From an uncultured Neglectibacter sp. (lineage in GTDB: Bacteria; Bacillota; Clostridia; Oscillospirales; Acutalibacteraceae), in the NCBI GenBank assembly GCA_937958185.1, contig CALFFN010000013.1, forward strand, positions 84,039 through 148,038: a stretch of 64,000 bases of DNA, read 5' to 3'. This document shows positions 8,734 to 17,090 of this stretch, piece by piece. Position numbers and translations under genes: made by a program. The notes below the pieces were generated by a model. The model had not been told where the DNA came from. It did no database searches and saw only the letters and a list, made by a program, of their open reading frames with translations. Each line of letters starts with the position of its first letter. The stretch's first letter is position 1.

Positions 8734-9099
8734 AAGAATCAAAATGGAAATTTTGATTCTTCCAAATGACGAGGTTCGAACTCGCGTTATATTAGGAGAA
8801 GAATCGCAAAGCGATTCTTTGAACAGATTTTGCTTGCAAAATCTGTTGCCTCGTTCGTCCGCTCCATAGAATCATAACGAGAAGGTTCATTCTCGTTTGG
8901 TTCTTTCAAATGACGAGGTTTCGAACTCGCGTTATATTAGGAGAAGAATCGCAAAGCGATTCTTTGAACAGATTTTGCTTGCAAAATCTGCTGCCTCGAT
9001 CGTCCGCTCCAAAGAATCAAATGGTGTTCCTTTCTATTTGGTTCTTTCAAATCCGTAGAATCAAGAGGAATCTTTCATTCTTGTTTGGTTCTTCTAAAC
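8734..9099 (+). repeat. Tandem hairpin array derived from the 3' half of tRNA-Gly
   Basis: There is no gene in this 366-bp stretch. It contains two nearly identical ~104-bp units (8763-8866 and 8907-9011) and a collapsed third junction near 9048, with a period of about 144 bp. Each unit opens with an inverted copy of the tRNA-Gly T-arm (GACGAGG, TTCGAACTCGC). Two perfect hairpins follow (AAGAATCGC/GCGATTCTT and CAGATTTTGC/GCAAAATCTG). The unit ends in a direct copy of the tRNA-Gly 3' end (CCTCG, CGTCCGCTCCA). The spacers are themselves hairpins of the AAGAATC...GATTCTT or AACGAGAA...TTCTCGTT type. Confidence 0.9.
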
Positions 9100-9174
9100 G
9101 GTGACATAGCCAAGTGGTAAGGCATGGGTCTGCAAAACCCTGATTCCCCGGTTCAAATCCGGGTGTCACCTCCA
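9100..9174 (+). tRNA. tRNA-Cys (anticodon GCA)
   Basis: 75-nt cloverleaf. The acceptor stem is GGTGACA with TGTCACC, the anticodon loop CTGCAAA gives GCA, the T-loop is GGTTCAAATCC, and CCA is encoded. No separate promoter is evident, so it probably shares the tRNA-Gly transcript through the repeat array. Confidence 0.96.
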
Positions 9175-9175
9175 T

Positions 9176-9211
9176 ACCTGCAGTGAGCATATTGCAAACT
9201 GCAGGTTTTTT
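9176..9211 (+). terminator. Terminator after tRNA-Cys
   Basis: The stem ACCTGCAGT (9176-9184) with ACTGCAGGT (9198-9206) is followed by a T run. Confidence 0.88.
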
Positions 9212-9257
9212 CTTTACATTGCTTTTTGGAACGTGATAAAATAGGCTTTTTTGCAAA

Positions 9258-9310
9258 AAAAGAATCTCCCAGATACTCTAATTGAGCTATCCGGGAGATT
9301 CCTTTTTTAT
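9258..9310 (-). terminator. Terminator of the S1-domain gene (bidirectional)
   Basis: GAATCTCCC (9262-9270) pairs with GGGAGATTC (9293-9301). Runs of A and T flank both sides, so it can stop transcription of the minus-strand S1 gene and of any read-through from the tRNAs. Confidence 0.85.
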
Positions 9311-9313
9311 GAA

Positions 9314-10255
9314 TTAAGTTTCATTAAACTTTGTCGCCATGTATTTTTCACTTTGAGCCGGAGAGTAGATAAATTCGTCCATGTGAGTGCCATGAAAATA
9401 GTATTCCGGCAGGGCGGGCTTTGTTGGTTCTGCGTCAAAGGTGTCGATAATGATAAGCTTTATCTTCATTCTGGGGTACAGAATGTTCTTGATAAACACG
9501 CTTGCCTGCTGACCGGGAAAAATATTTTCCCTCACTTCGGCAAGCCCAGCCAGATTTGGGGTCAGCTCTACAAACACCCCATAGCTTTCAATGCTGCGAA
9601 TGATACCCGACACCGTTTCGCCGGGACGGAAATTCGCCGCGTTTTCCTCCCAGGTCCCCAACAGCTCCTTGTGGGACAAAGTGATGCGGTTGTTTTCCCT
9701 GGACCGCACTACCGCCTTGATATCCATGCCCACAGAAAAACGCTCTCTGGGGTGTTCAATGCGGGAAATGGAAATCGCGTCAATGGGAAGCAGCGAAACG
9801 ACCCCGCAGCCGATATCCACAAATACGCCGAAGGGCTCTATATGGGTAATGCGTGCGTCTATCACATCACCGGGAATCAAGCTGCTAATATATTCCTGCT
9901 GGCATTTTTCCTGGGCTGCCCGGCGAGATAACAGCGCCGTGACTCTGCCTTCCTCGTCCCGGATAAAATCCTGCACCAGAAAACACACAGGACGGTTGAC
10001 CCGGGAAATGATCGCGATATCCCGCACATTTCCTTCTCGAATGCCAATAGCGCCTTCTTCTCGGGGAATAATACCCTTCATAAACTTGAAGTCCACAATG
10101 AGATTGTGGTCGCTGTCGCACATGATGGCACGCGCTTCCAGTATTTTCTGTTCCCGCATGGCTTCCGACAGGGCGGTGGGGGACTGCAGAGCAGCTTTAT
10201 TTTCAAACGTATCTAATAAATGACCTTCCGGGTAAAAATTCATCTGATTGACCAT
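9314..10255 (-). CDS. S1 RNA-binding domain protein (ribosomal protein S1-like)
   Basis: 313-residue RNA-binding protein. Two S1 (OB-fold) domains are visible, about residues 128-200 (GDVIDARITHIEPFGVFVDI) and 208-275 (GETVSGIIRSIESYGVFVEL), preceded by a degenerate S1-like segment. This is the short S1 type found in clostridia instead of the 4-6 domain S1 of other bacteria; it probably binds mRNA on the ribosome. It is a single-gene unit, divergent from the cyclophilin gene, with its own terminator. The exact role is inferred from the family. Confidence 0.85.
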   Translation of the reverse strand: MVNQMNFYPEGHLLDTFENKAALQSPTALSEAMREQKILEARAIMCDSDHNLIVDFKFMKGIIPREEGAIGIREGNVRDIAIISRVNRPVCFLVQDFIRDEEGRVTALLSRRAAQEKCQQEYISSLIPGDVIDARITHIEPFGVFVDIGCGVVSLLPIDAISISRIEHPRERFSVGMDIKAVVRSRENNRITLSHKELLGTWEENAANFRPGETVSGIIRSIESYGVFVELTPNLAGLAEVRENIFPGQQASVFIKNILYPRMKIKLIIIDTFDAEPTKPALPEYYFHGTHMDEFIYSPAQSEKYMATKFNET

Positions 10256-10345
10256 TCCTTTCTAAGGTGGAAAACGTCCAGCCTGTTTCACTACAAAAGA
10301 ATATATGAGGAATCAGCACATAAAATGACGGTCAAAAGGCAGGGC

Positions 10346-10374
10346 TTGCAAGTTTCCGAAGTTTGCGGTAAAAT
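10346..10374 (+). promoter_or_regulatory. Promoter of the cyclophilin gene
   Basis: TTGCAA (10346-10351), a 17-nt spacer and TAAAAT (10369-10374), 68 nt before the cyclophilin start. Confidence 0.6.
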
Positions 10375-10441
10375 AGGCATGTTCCAGAGAAAGATTGTCC
10401 GGGCGGAAGATTTCTGCCCCTTTTGAAAGCGAGGCTTTTTC

Positions 10442-11272
10442 ATGAAAAAAATTGCAGTATTCCTCTCTGCGGTGCTTCTTGTTTTTTCCTGCTCCGCCTG
10501 TTCCACCAAGAATTCCCCGGCCACTGCTGTACTGAGCCAATCTGGCGAACTGATTAGCAAAGAGGAACTGAAGCCCGCCGCCAGCCACGATAAAATCGGT
10601 TATCAGCTGGATCTGCCGGAAAAAGGGGAGGAGATCGCGGTGGTCACCATGGCGACCGGCGAAACCTTTAAGCTGCGCTTTTTCCCGAATGAAGCCCCAA
10701 AAGCTGTCTATAACTTCAAACGCCATGCAATCGACGGTTATTACGACGGGCTTACCTTCCATCGGATCATAGAAAATTTCATGATCCAGGGAGGAGACCC
10801 GGACGGAAACGGAACGGGCGGGGAAAGCGTTTGGGGAGAAGCGTTTGAAGACGAGTTCAATTCTAACCTTCTGAATATTGACGGTGCTGTTTCCATGGCG
10901 AACAGCGGCGCCAACACCAACGGCAGCCAGTTTTTCATCAATGCCACTAACGGCGCCAAGGTGGATTGGGCAAACTACGAGGAAGGCTACAAATACTATC
11001 AGGAAGACCCCGATGCCTTTTCCTCTACCTATGGCAGATGGATCAAGATGGATATTGTCCCGGAGGAAATGAAAACTCTCTATGATGAACATGGCGGCAA
11101 TGCCCATCTGGACGGCTATTATTCGACCATGGGGATCGGTCATACGGTGTTTGCCCAGGTATTCGAGGGCATGGATAATGTGATAAAGCTGTCTCAAACA
11201 GAAGTGGGGGAAGACGGGAGCACTCCGCTAAACAGCGTCGTCATTGAGAAAATTGAAATCACAACGTATTAA
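10442..11272 (+). CDS. Lipoprotein peptidyl-prolyl cis-trans isomerase (cyclophilin type)
   Basis: Extracytoplasmic foldase of 276 residues. The N-terminus is a lipoprotein signal peptide: positive MKK, a hydrophobic core to about residue 16, and two candidate lipidation cysteines (Cys17 and Cys20) in SCSAC. From about residue 58 the cyclophilin domain shows FHRIIENFMIQGGD and ANTNGSQFFI, the catalytic and binding strands. An insert of about 35 residues rich in Tyr, Asp and Glu (EEGYKYYQEDPDAF) separates the last strands, as in other clostridial secreted cyclophilins. It is a single-gene unit with its own promoter and terminator. Confidence 0.93.
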   Translation: MKKIAVFLSAVLLVFSCSACSTKNSPATAVLSQSGELISKEELKPAASHDKIGYQLDLPEKGEEIAVVTMATGETFKLRFFPNEAPKAVYNFKRHAIDGYYDGLTFHRIIENFMIQGGDPDGNGTGGESVWGEAFEDEFNSNLLNIDGAVSMANSGANTNGSQFFINATNGAKVDWANYEEGYKYYQEDPDAFSSTYGRWIKMDIVPEEMKTLYDEHGGNAHLDGYYSTMGIGHTVFAQVFEGMDNVIKLSQTEVGEDGSTPLNSVVIEKIEITTY

Positions 11273-11283
11273 AGTGAAAAGGA

Positions 11284-11391
11284 AAGTGGTACTGGGGAAA
11301 CAAGAAATCACTTTCTAACTGCCGCTGCGGCAAGTCTTTTGAAAACTGTACTGCCGGCGGCAGGAAGAGAAATGTGCCCCAGCACATTTCT
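11284..11391. repeat. Cluster of small inverted repeats
   Basis: Three hairpins lie between the cyclophilin stop and its terminator: GAAAGTG...CACTTTC, nested CTGCCGC/GCGGCAG copies, and a perfect 10-bp stem AGAAATGTGC (11368-11377) with GCACATTTCT (11382-11391). No gene is present. Confidence 0.6.
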
Positions 11392-11407
11392 AAAATCGGA
11401 AAAAGAA

Positions 11408-11453
11408 AAGGTTTCGCTTATCCGGAATTGGATCGTGCGAAACCTTCTTTTTG
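11408..11453. terminator. Bidirectional terminator between the cyclophilin and kinase genes
   Basis: A perfect 10-bp stem AAGGTTTCGC (11408-11417) with GCGAAACCTT (11437-11446), flanked by A-rich sequence on the left and a T run on the right. It serves both convergent genes. Confidence 0.85.
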
Positions 11454-11458
11454 TTTAT

Positions 11459-11956
11459 TCATTTTGTCACATCATCGTAAATTCGCTGTACCGCTTCGGA
11501 AAAGCCCAAATCCTTTTGAAAAACCGTTTCGCGGATATTTGGCAAAAAATCCTTTTCCTGCCACCATCTTCTCATTTCAACCTCGCCAAACTCTGCTTGA
11601 TTTGGCTTTGTAGCATGGCGCAGTAAGGTTTCTTCAAAGGGCAGGTCGTAATAATAGGCAAAAATATTTTCGCCGTATTCCTGAACGGCAGTCTCAAACA
11701 GGGGCAAATAATCTACAACAGGTAAGATTCCCTCTACAATGGAAAATTCAGAGTTCTTTCTGCCATATCTCATGAGTGCGATCATCAGGGGCAAAGAGCG
11801 TTCAACGCCTTCCTTTCCCCGGGTGTGCAGTACCTGCATACGGATCATATCGTGAGAGATCAGCATAGTATTTGAGCCCAATTTTTCCTGCAAAGCTTTG
11901 GCAACCGTGGTTTTTCCGCTGCCGGAATTACCCCTGAGAACGATAAGCTTTGGCAT
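11459..11956 (-). CDS. P-loop kinase-like protein (AAA_33/zeta-like fold)
   Basis: 165-residue P-loop protein. It opens with Walker A GNSGSGKTT at residues 9-17 and resembles small nucleoside, sugar or aminoglycoside-modifying kinases and zeta-toxin-like proteins. A DMIRM segment after the second strand and an IVEGIL strand fit the kinase core. The substrate is unknown. There is no antitoxin-like partner next to it, so a toxin role is unlikely. The start ATG follows a G-rich ribosome site. rex starts on the same strand on the far side, 24 bp away. Confidence 0.8.
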   Translation of the reverse strand: MPKLIVLRGNSGSGKTTVAKALQEKLGSNTMLISHDMIRMQVLHTRGKEGVERSLPLMIALMRYGRKNSEFSIVEGILPVVDYLPLFETAVQEYGENIFAYYYDLPFEETLLRHATKPNQAEFGEVEMRRWWQEKDFLPNIRETVFQKDLGFSEAVQRIYDDVTK

Positions 11957-11980
11957 TTCCCGCCCCCCCTTTCGGCAAAA

Positions 11981-12628
11981 TCAGTCGGAAAGCTCCTGCA
12001 GCTGGCTCAGCTTGTAGCACAGGGTCATCATGCTGTCATTCATATGTACATTTTCCACGATAGCGTCCGGGTGCTTCAAAGAAATATCGTAATGGCTGAA
12101 ATTCCAAAAAGAACGAATACCCAGCTCATACAGCCCATCGGAAATTTCCTCTACAGATTCTCTGGGAATACAGAGGATCGCCATAATGGGCGCTTCTTTC
12201 TGATAAAACCTTTTGATCTCTTTATAATCCAGCACCTGATAATCGCCGATCGCAGTGCCGATCACCTTGGGCGAATTATCAAATATGCCGATCAGCTGAA
12301 AACCCAATTGCTCAAAAGGCATATGGCGAATAATAGCCCTGCCAAGATTTCCGGCGCCAATGAGGACACATTTGAATTTGTTTTGGATTCCCAGAATTTT
12401 TCCAATCTCTATGCAGAGCTGGGGAACATTGTAGCCATAGCCCTGTTGACCAAAACCGCCGAAACAGTTCAGATCCTGCCGGATCTGGGAAGCGGTCAGC
12501 CCCATTCGCTCGGAAAGCTCTTTAGAGGAAATTCGGGTGACGCCGTTCTTTTCCAGTTCGGACAAAAACCTGTAATATCTGGGAAGACGGCGAATAACGG
12601 ACATGGAAATGTTTTCTTTCTTTTGCAT
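11981..12628 (-). CDS. rex: Redox-sensing transcriptional repressor Rex
   Basis: Repressor that reads the NADH/NAD+ ratio and controls fermentation genes. It has 215 residues: an N-terminal winged helix (about 1-80, with SSKELSERMGLTASQIRQDL) and a Rossmann NAD(H) domain with GAGNLGRAI. The segment FGGFGQQGYGYNV is diagnostic for Rex. It lies downstream of icd and acn on the same strand, 35 bp after icd, so it may be read with them. I saw no clear Rex operator palindrome near it. Confidence 0.96.
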   Translation of the reverse strand: MQKKENISMSVIRRLPRYYRFLSELEKNGVTRISSKELSERMGLTASQIRQDLNCFGGFGQQGYGYNVPQLCIEIGKILGIQNKFKCVLIGAGNLGRAIIRHMPFEQLGFQLIGIFDNSPKVIGTAIGDYQVLDYKEIKRFYQKEAPIMAILCIPRESVEEISDGLYELGIRSFWNFSHYDISLKHPDAIVENVHMNDSMMTLCYKLSQLQELSD

Positions 12629-12663
12629 GATAGTAATACTTCCTAAAACTGAAATTGAAATGA

Positions 12664-13884
12664 TTACAACAGTTTCTGAAGGTTTTCATTGATTGCCCGC
12701 AGAAACCCTTCTGTATCTACCGACCTTACCTCTGGCAGCGTGGACATCGCAGCTAAATCTCCAGTCATAATACCGCTTTCAATGGTGTCAAGAGTGGCAC
12801 GCTCCAGCTTATCGGCAAAATCAGAGAGAGCAGTATTTTCATCCAGCTCGCCGCGTTTCCGTAAAGCGCCTGTCCACGCAAAGATGGTCGCCACAGAATT
12901 GGTGGAAGTGGATTCTCCCTTCAGATGCTTGTAATAATGGCGCTGCACCGTTCCATGGGCGGCTTCGTACTCATAAACGCCGTCCGGGGAGACAAGCACG
13001 GAAGTCATCATCGCAAGGCTCCCAAAGGCTGTGGCGATCATATCGCTCATTACATCGCCATCATAGTTTTTGCACGCCCAGATATATCCGCCGCGGCTGC
13101 GGATCACTCTGGCAACAGCGTCATCGATCAGCGTATAGAAATACTCGATCCCGACCTTGCGGAACTTTTCTTCGTATTCCTTTTCAAAAATCTCCTGGAA
13201 AATATCCTTGAACCGATGGTCGTAAGTCTTGGAAATGGTGTCTTTTGTGGCAAACCAAAGGTCTTCCTTTGCGTCCAGCGCAAAATTAAAGCAGGAGCGG
13301 GCAAAGCTTTCAATACTCTTATCCAGATTATGCAAGCCTTGAATGATGCCATTGCTCTCGGCAAAGGTGTGAATGGGATATTTTTCTTCCGTGCCGTCCG
13401 CTTTTGTCACAAGAAGCTCCGCTTTCGCACCGGCGGGAACAGCAGCTTCCACATTTTTATACACATCGCCATAGGCGTGCCGCGCAATGGTGATCGGGAG
13501 CTTCCAACTGGGGATATAAGGCGTGATGCCGCGCACCAGAATCGGCGTGCGGAAGACGGTGCCGTCCAAGATAGCCCGAATGGTCCCATTGGGAGATTTC
13601 CACATTTTTTTCAGGTGGTATTCTTCTACTCTGGCAGCATTCGGCGTAATGGTGGCGCATTTCACGGCAACGCCATACTTTTTCGTTGCCATGGCAGAAT
13701 CCACTGTCACCTGGTCATCGGTCTTATCCCGGTTTTCCAGCCCCAAATCGTAATAGTCAACATTCAAATCTACATAGGGGAGGATCAGGATATCTTTGAT
13801 CAGTTTCCAGATGACCCGGGTCATTTCATCGCCGTCCATTTCCACTAACGGCGTCTTCATCTCGATCCTTTTCCAATCAGCCAT
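12664..13884 (-). CDS. icd: NADP-dependent isocitrate dehydrogenase (homodimeric type)
   Basis: Oxidative decarboxylation of isocitrate to 2-oxoglutarate. It has 406 residues, the length of the eukaryote-like homodimeric subfamily rather than the E. coli-type enzyme. Visible signatures are the N-terminal MDGDEMTR, the substrate-binding SPNGTIR, the NYDGDVMSD metal-binding strand and EAAHGTVQRHY for NADP. It follows aconitase by 22 bp on the same strand. The pair supplies 2-oxoglutarate for glutamate; citrate synthase is not in the window. Confidence 0.96.
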   Translation of the reverse strand: MADWKRIEMKTPLVEMDGDEMTRVIWKLIKDILILPYVDLNVDYYDLGLENRDKTDDQVTVDSAMATKKYGVAVKCATITPNAARVEEYHLKKMWKSPNGTIRAILDGTVFRTPILVRGITPYIPSWKLPITIARHAYGDVYKNVEAAVPAGAKAELLVTKADGTEEKYPIHTFAESNGIIQGLHNLDKSIESFARSCFNFALDAKEDLWFATKDTISKTYDHRFKDIFQEIFEKEYEEKFRKVGIEYFYTLIDDAVARVIRSRGGYIWACKNYDGDVMSDMIATAFGSLAMMTSVLVSPDGVYEYEAAHGTVQRHYYKHLKGESTSTNSVATIFAWTGALRKRGELDENTALSDFADKLERATLDTIESGIMTGDLAAMSTLPEVRSVDTEGFLRAINENLQKLL

Positions 13885-13906
13885 ACTTTTTTCCTTTCTG
13901 TGCCTC

Positions 13907-15841
13907 TTATTTTGCAGTTTGCCTGGTGTAATTCAGCAGCCCGCCCGCTAAGACCATTTCCCGCTGGCGTGGGGTCAATACAGCGGTCAGTTTGATTTCC
14001 ATATTCTTTGTCAAATCCACCATGGTAACATCACAGCCCTGCTCCAGCTCCCTACGGATATTGGGCAGGCACAAATCGTCCATCTGGTCAATTTTGTCAT
14101 AGTCTGCTTCATTTTGGAACTGCAAAGGGATCAGCCCGGCGTTTGCCAGGTTGGCACAGTGTATCCTTGCGTAGGATTTTGCCACCACTGCTTTGATCCC
14201 CAGATATAGCGGGACAAGCGCGGCGTGTTCTCTGGAAGACCCCTGACCGTAGTTGTGACCGCCAATGATGATCCCGCCCTTTTCCTTCCTGCAGCGGGCG
14301 GGAAAATCTTTATCGCACACGCCAAAGCAGAAATTGGACAGATAGGGGATATTGGAACGGTAGGGCAATATCTTTGCCCCGGCGGGCATGATGTGGTCCG
14401 TGGTAATATTGTCGCCGACCTTCAAAACAGCTTTCTTCTCCACACTGCTTTCCAGTGCTTCTGAGATGGGGAAGGGCTTGATATTGGGACCGCGTTCGAT
14501 TTCCACCGTCTCCATCAGCGCCTCCGAAACAGGGGGAACAATGAGATTGTCGTTGATGAGAAATTCCTCCGGCATGGGAATTTCCACCGATCCTCCCAAG
14601 GTGCGGGGGTCGGTAAAAACGCCTGTCAATGCAGAGACGGCGGCAGTTTCAGGGCTGACCAAATAAACCTGCGCGTCTGCCGTGCCGCTGCGTCCTTCAA
14701 AGTTTCGGTTAAAGGTGCGCAGGGAAACTCCGCCGGACCTGGGAGCCTGTCCCATGCCGATACAGGGACCGCAGGCGCATTCCAGCACCCGGGCTCCCGC
14801 GGCGATAATATCTGCCAGCGCGCCGTTTTTCGCCAGCATATTGTATACCTGCTTCGAGCCACAGCCAATCGTCAGGCTCACGTCGGGGTGGACGGTTTTG
14901 CCCTTCAAAATGGCAGCCACCCGCATCATGTCCAGATAAGAAGAATTGGTACAGGAACCGATACAGCACTGGTCTATCTTGATGCCGGAAAGCTCCCGCA
15001 CAGGCTTTACCGCATCGGGGCTGTGGGGGCAGGCCGCCAAAGACTCTATGGAAGAAAGGTCAAGGTCAATGACCTCATCATACTCCGCGTCTTCGTCAGA
15101 TTTCAATTCAACCCAGCAATCCTCACGACCCTGCGCTTTCAGAAATTCCAGGGTAATTTCATCGGAAGGGAAGATGGAGGTGGTCGCGCCCAATTCAGTG
15201 CCCATGTTGGTGATGGTCGCCCGCTCCGGCACAGTCAGCGTGGCAATGCCTTCGCCGCCGTATTCAATGATTTTTCCCACGCCGCCCTTGACGCTGAGCT
15301 TTTGCAGAACCGCCAAAATCACGTCTTTTGCGGAAACCCAGGGAGAAAGCCGCCCGGTCAGGTTTATTTTTACCATTTTCGGCATAGTGATGTGATACTC
15401 GCCGCCGCCCATTGCCACAGCAACGTCCAGTCCGCCGGCGCCGAATGCCAGCATGCCGATACCGCCGCCGGTAGGCGTATGGCTGTCCGAGCCGATCAGG
15501 GTCTTGCCGGGAATGCCAAAACGCTCCAAATGCAGTTGATGGCAGATACCATTGCCGGGACGGGAAAAGTATATTCCGTGCTTTTTGGCAATGGACTGGA
15601 TATATCTGTGGTCGTCGGCATTTTCAAAGCCGCTTTGCAGGGTGTTGTGGTCGATATACGCCACGCTGCGCTCTGTTTTGACCCGGGGGACCCCCATCGC
15701 CTCAAACTCGAGATACGCCATGGTCCCGGTAGCGTCCTGGGTCAAAGTCTGGTCTATCCGCAAACCGATGTCCTCGCCGGCATGCATTTCGCCGCTGACC
15801 AGATGACTGCGAATGATTTTTTCTGCAATTGTTGCGCCCAT
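13907..15841 (-). CDS. acnA: Aconitate hydratase
   Basis: Iron-sulfur enzyme that isomerises citrate to isocitrate. With 644 residues it belongs to the shorter clostridial/Aquifex-type aconitases, not the ~890-residue AcnA. The cluster ligands are visible in CIGSCTNSSY (one cysteine) and CACGPCIGMG (two). The swivel domain near the C-terminus carries NYGQGSSREHAA. It is the first gene of an acn-icd(-rex) block. The symbol is used loosely because the subfamily differs from E. coli AcnA. Confidence 0.93.
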   Translation of the reverse strand: MGATIAEKIIRSHLVSGEMHAGEDIGLRIDQTLTQDATGTMAYLEFEAMGVPRVKTERSVAYIDHNTLQSGFENADDHRYIQSIAKKHGIYFSRPGNGICHQLHLERFGIPGKTLIGSDSHTPTGGGIGMLAFGAGGLDVAVAMGGGEYHITMPKMVKINLTGRLSPWVSAKDVILAVLQKLSVKGGVGKIIEYGGEGIATLTVPERATITNMGTELGATTSIFPSDEITLEFLKAQGREDCWVELKSDEDAEYDEVIDLDLSSIESLAACPHSPDAVKPVRELSGIKIDQCCIGSCTNSSYLDMMRVAAILKGKTVHPDVSLTIGCGSKQVYNMLAKNGALADIIAAGARVLECACGPCIGMGQAPRSGGVSLRTFNRNFEGRSGTADAQVYLVSPETAAVSALTGVFTDPRTLGGSVEIPMPEEFLINDNLIVPPVSEALMETVEIERGPNIKPFPISEALESSVEKKAVLKVGDNITTDHIMPAGAKILPYRSNIPYLSNFCFGVCDKDFPARCRKEKGGIIIGGHNYGQGSSREHAALVPLYLGIKAVVAKSYARIHCANLANAGLIPLQFQNEADYDKIDQMDDLCLPNIRRELEQGCDVTMVDLTKNMEIKLTAVLTPRQREMVLAGGLLNYTRQTAK

Positions 15842-15889
15842 AGGTTTTGCTCCTTATTTTAATAATTTTTATGTCGTAAACTTTTTCCG

Positions 15890-16789
15890 TCACAGAAGCC
15901 CGAACCACTGCAACAGGAAAATGAATAGGAACACGGTCCCGATGGAAAGCAGGGAACTGAAAACTACAAGCTGGCTTGCCAGAGACTCGTCTCCGTCCAT
16001 TTCTCCAGCCATGGTAAAGGAAGAAACCGCCACGGGGGAAGCAAACACAGCAAGCAGAATTGCCAGGGAAACTCCCCGGAAGCCCAGCAGTACGGCAAGC
16101 AGCAGGAAGAAGGCTGGGAAGAACAGTAGCTTTACTCCCAATGCAATACACAGGCTTTTCGCACAGCTGCCGACTTTGCGAAAACTGAAAGCCGCTCCCA
16201 AAACCACAAACGCCAGCGGCGTGGCAACAGAAGCAAGATTGGACACCGTTACGGAAATGGCATAAGGAAGCCGGATACGGAATATCAGGCATAAAATCCC
16301 CGCAATAGACGCCAGGATCAGCGGGTTTGTAAAAATCCCTTTCAGAATGCGGAAAAAGCCTGGTCGTCCGCCACGGAACAATTCCAAAGAAATAACTGCC
16401 AAAATGTAGTACAGGGGCAAAATCACAGCGACCAGAACGGAAGCGGGACCAGCAGCGTCATCGCCAAAAAGCGCGTTGCATATCGGAATGCCGAACAGCA
16501 CGAAATTCCCATAGAACATTCCCTGCAGCATTACGCCGCGCCGGGAACCGTCCGATTCTACCAAAAACGCAATGCACAGCGCGATCAGGAATTGCAGCGT
16601 AACGCCGCCCAGCGTGTAAAACAGCGTGTAAGAATCAAAATGATACCATAAATCGTCTCTGTCCAGGGAATAGATATTCTGGAACACAAGCGCGGAAAGG
16701 AATACGGTGAAAACCATTCGGTTCATTTGATGAGCCGCCGTCTCGCTGACAACGCCTGTCAGCCGCACAACATAGCCCACTGCCATCAA
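15890..16789 (-). CDS. AEC family auxin efflux carrier-like transporter
   Basis: Membrane transporter of the auxin efflux carrier family. In clostridia these are presumed organic-acid or amino-acid exporters. The protein has about ten hydrophobic segments with the central break expected of the fold. The coordinates use the TTG at 16789, but there is no ribosome site there. Translation in the same frame continues upstream to an ATA at 16837 preceded by GGAGGG 6 nt away, which would add MESLQIALEIILPLFL and complete the first membrane helix. The ATA start is therefore probably the real one (315 aa). It lies 48 bp upstream of aconitase. Confidence 0.86.
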   Translation of the reverse strand: MMAVGYVVRLTGVVSETAAHQMNRMVFTVFLSALVFQNIYSLDRDDLWYHFDSYTLFYTLGGVTLQFLIALCIAFLVESDGSRRGVMLQGMFYGNFVLFGIPICNALFGDDAAGPASVLVAVILPLYYILAVISLELFRGGRPGFFRILKGIFTNPLILASIAGILCLIFRIRLPYAISVTVSNLASVATPLAFVVLGAAFSFRKVGSCAKSLCIALGVKLLFFPAFFLLLAVLLGFRGVSLAILLAVFASPVAVSSFTMAGEMDGDESLASQLVVFSSLLSIGTVFLFIFLLQWFGLL

Positions 16790-16933
16790 TAAAAAAAGGG
16801 GCAGAATGATTTCCAGGGCAATTTGCAGGCTCTCTATGGAAATCCCTCCCTTGTCAACATGATGTAAATATTAGTATACCACGAATCTTTCCGGCAGGCA
16901 ATGAACTTTTTTCAGGTTTTTACATGTTTTTTC

Positions 16934-16962
16934 TTGAAGCCGCCGAAAACAAATGATATAAT
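16934..16962 (+). promoter_or_regulatory. Promoter of the tepA-uppP-ftsK unit
   Basis: TTGAAG (16934-16939), a 17-nt spacer and TATAAT (16957-16962). The tepA start lies 128 nt further on, leaving a ~120-nt leader with no structure I recognise. Confidence 0.65.
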
Positions 16963-17090
16963 GGAAAAAGATTATTGTAAACCAATCTGTGTGGGAGAGC
17001 ATCTTTCGGGACTTATCCTGTGATTTCTTGTGTCCTCTGTATGAATCTTTTCATTTCTGGCAGACTATCCTTGTAAAAGGAGGTACTGTC

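Noticed and set aside
9251..9931. Plus-strand frame of 226 codons opposite the S1-domain gene
   Set aside because: It runs through a terminator hairpin and opposes a conserved gene.
11459..11956. Zeta-toxin-like kinase as half of a toxin-antitoxin pair
   Set aside because: No small antitoxin gene is adjacent on either side; the neighbours are rex and a convergent cyclophilin gene.
12925..13848. Plus-strand frame of 307 codons opposite icd
   Set aside because: Antisense shadow; no ribosome site and no recognisable domain, whereas icd is complete on the other strand.
14888..15862. Plus-strand frame of 324 codons opposite aconitase
   Set aside because: Antisense shadow of the conserved aconitase gene; the peptide has no family features.
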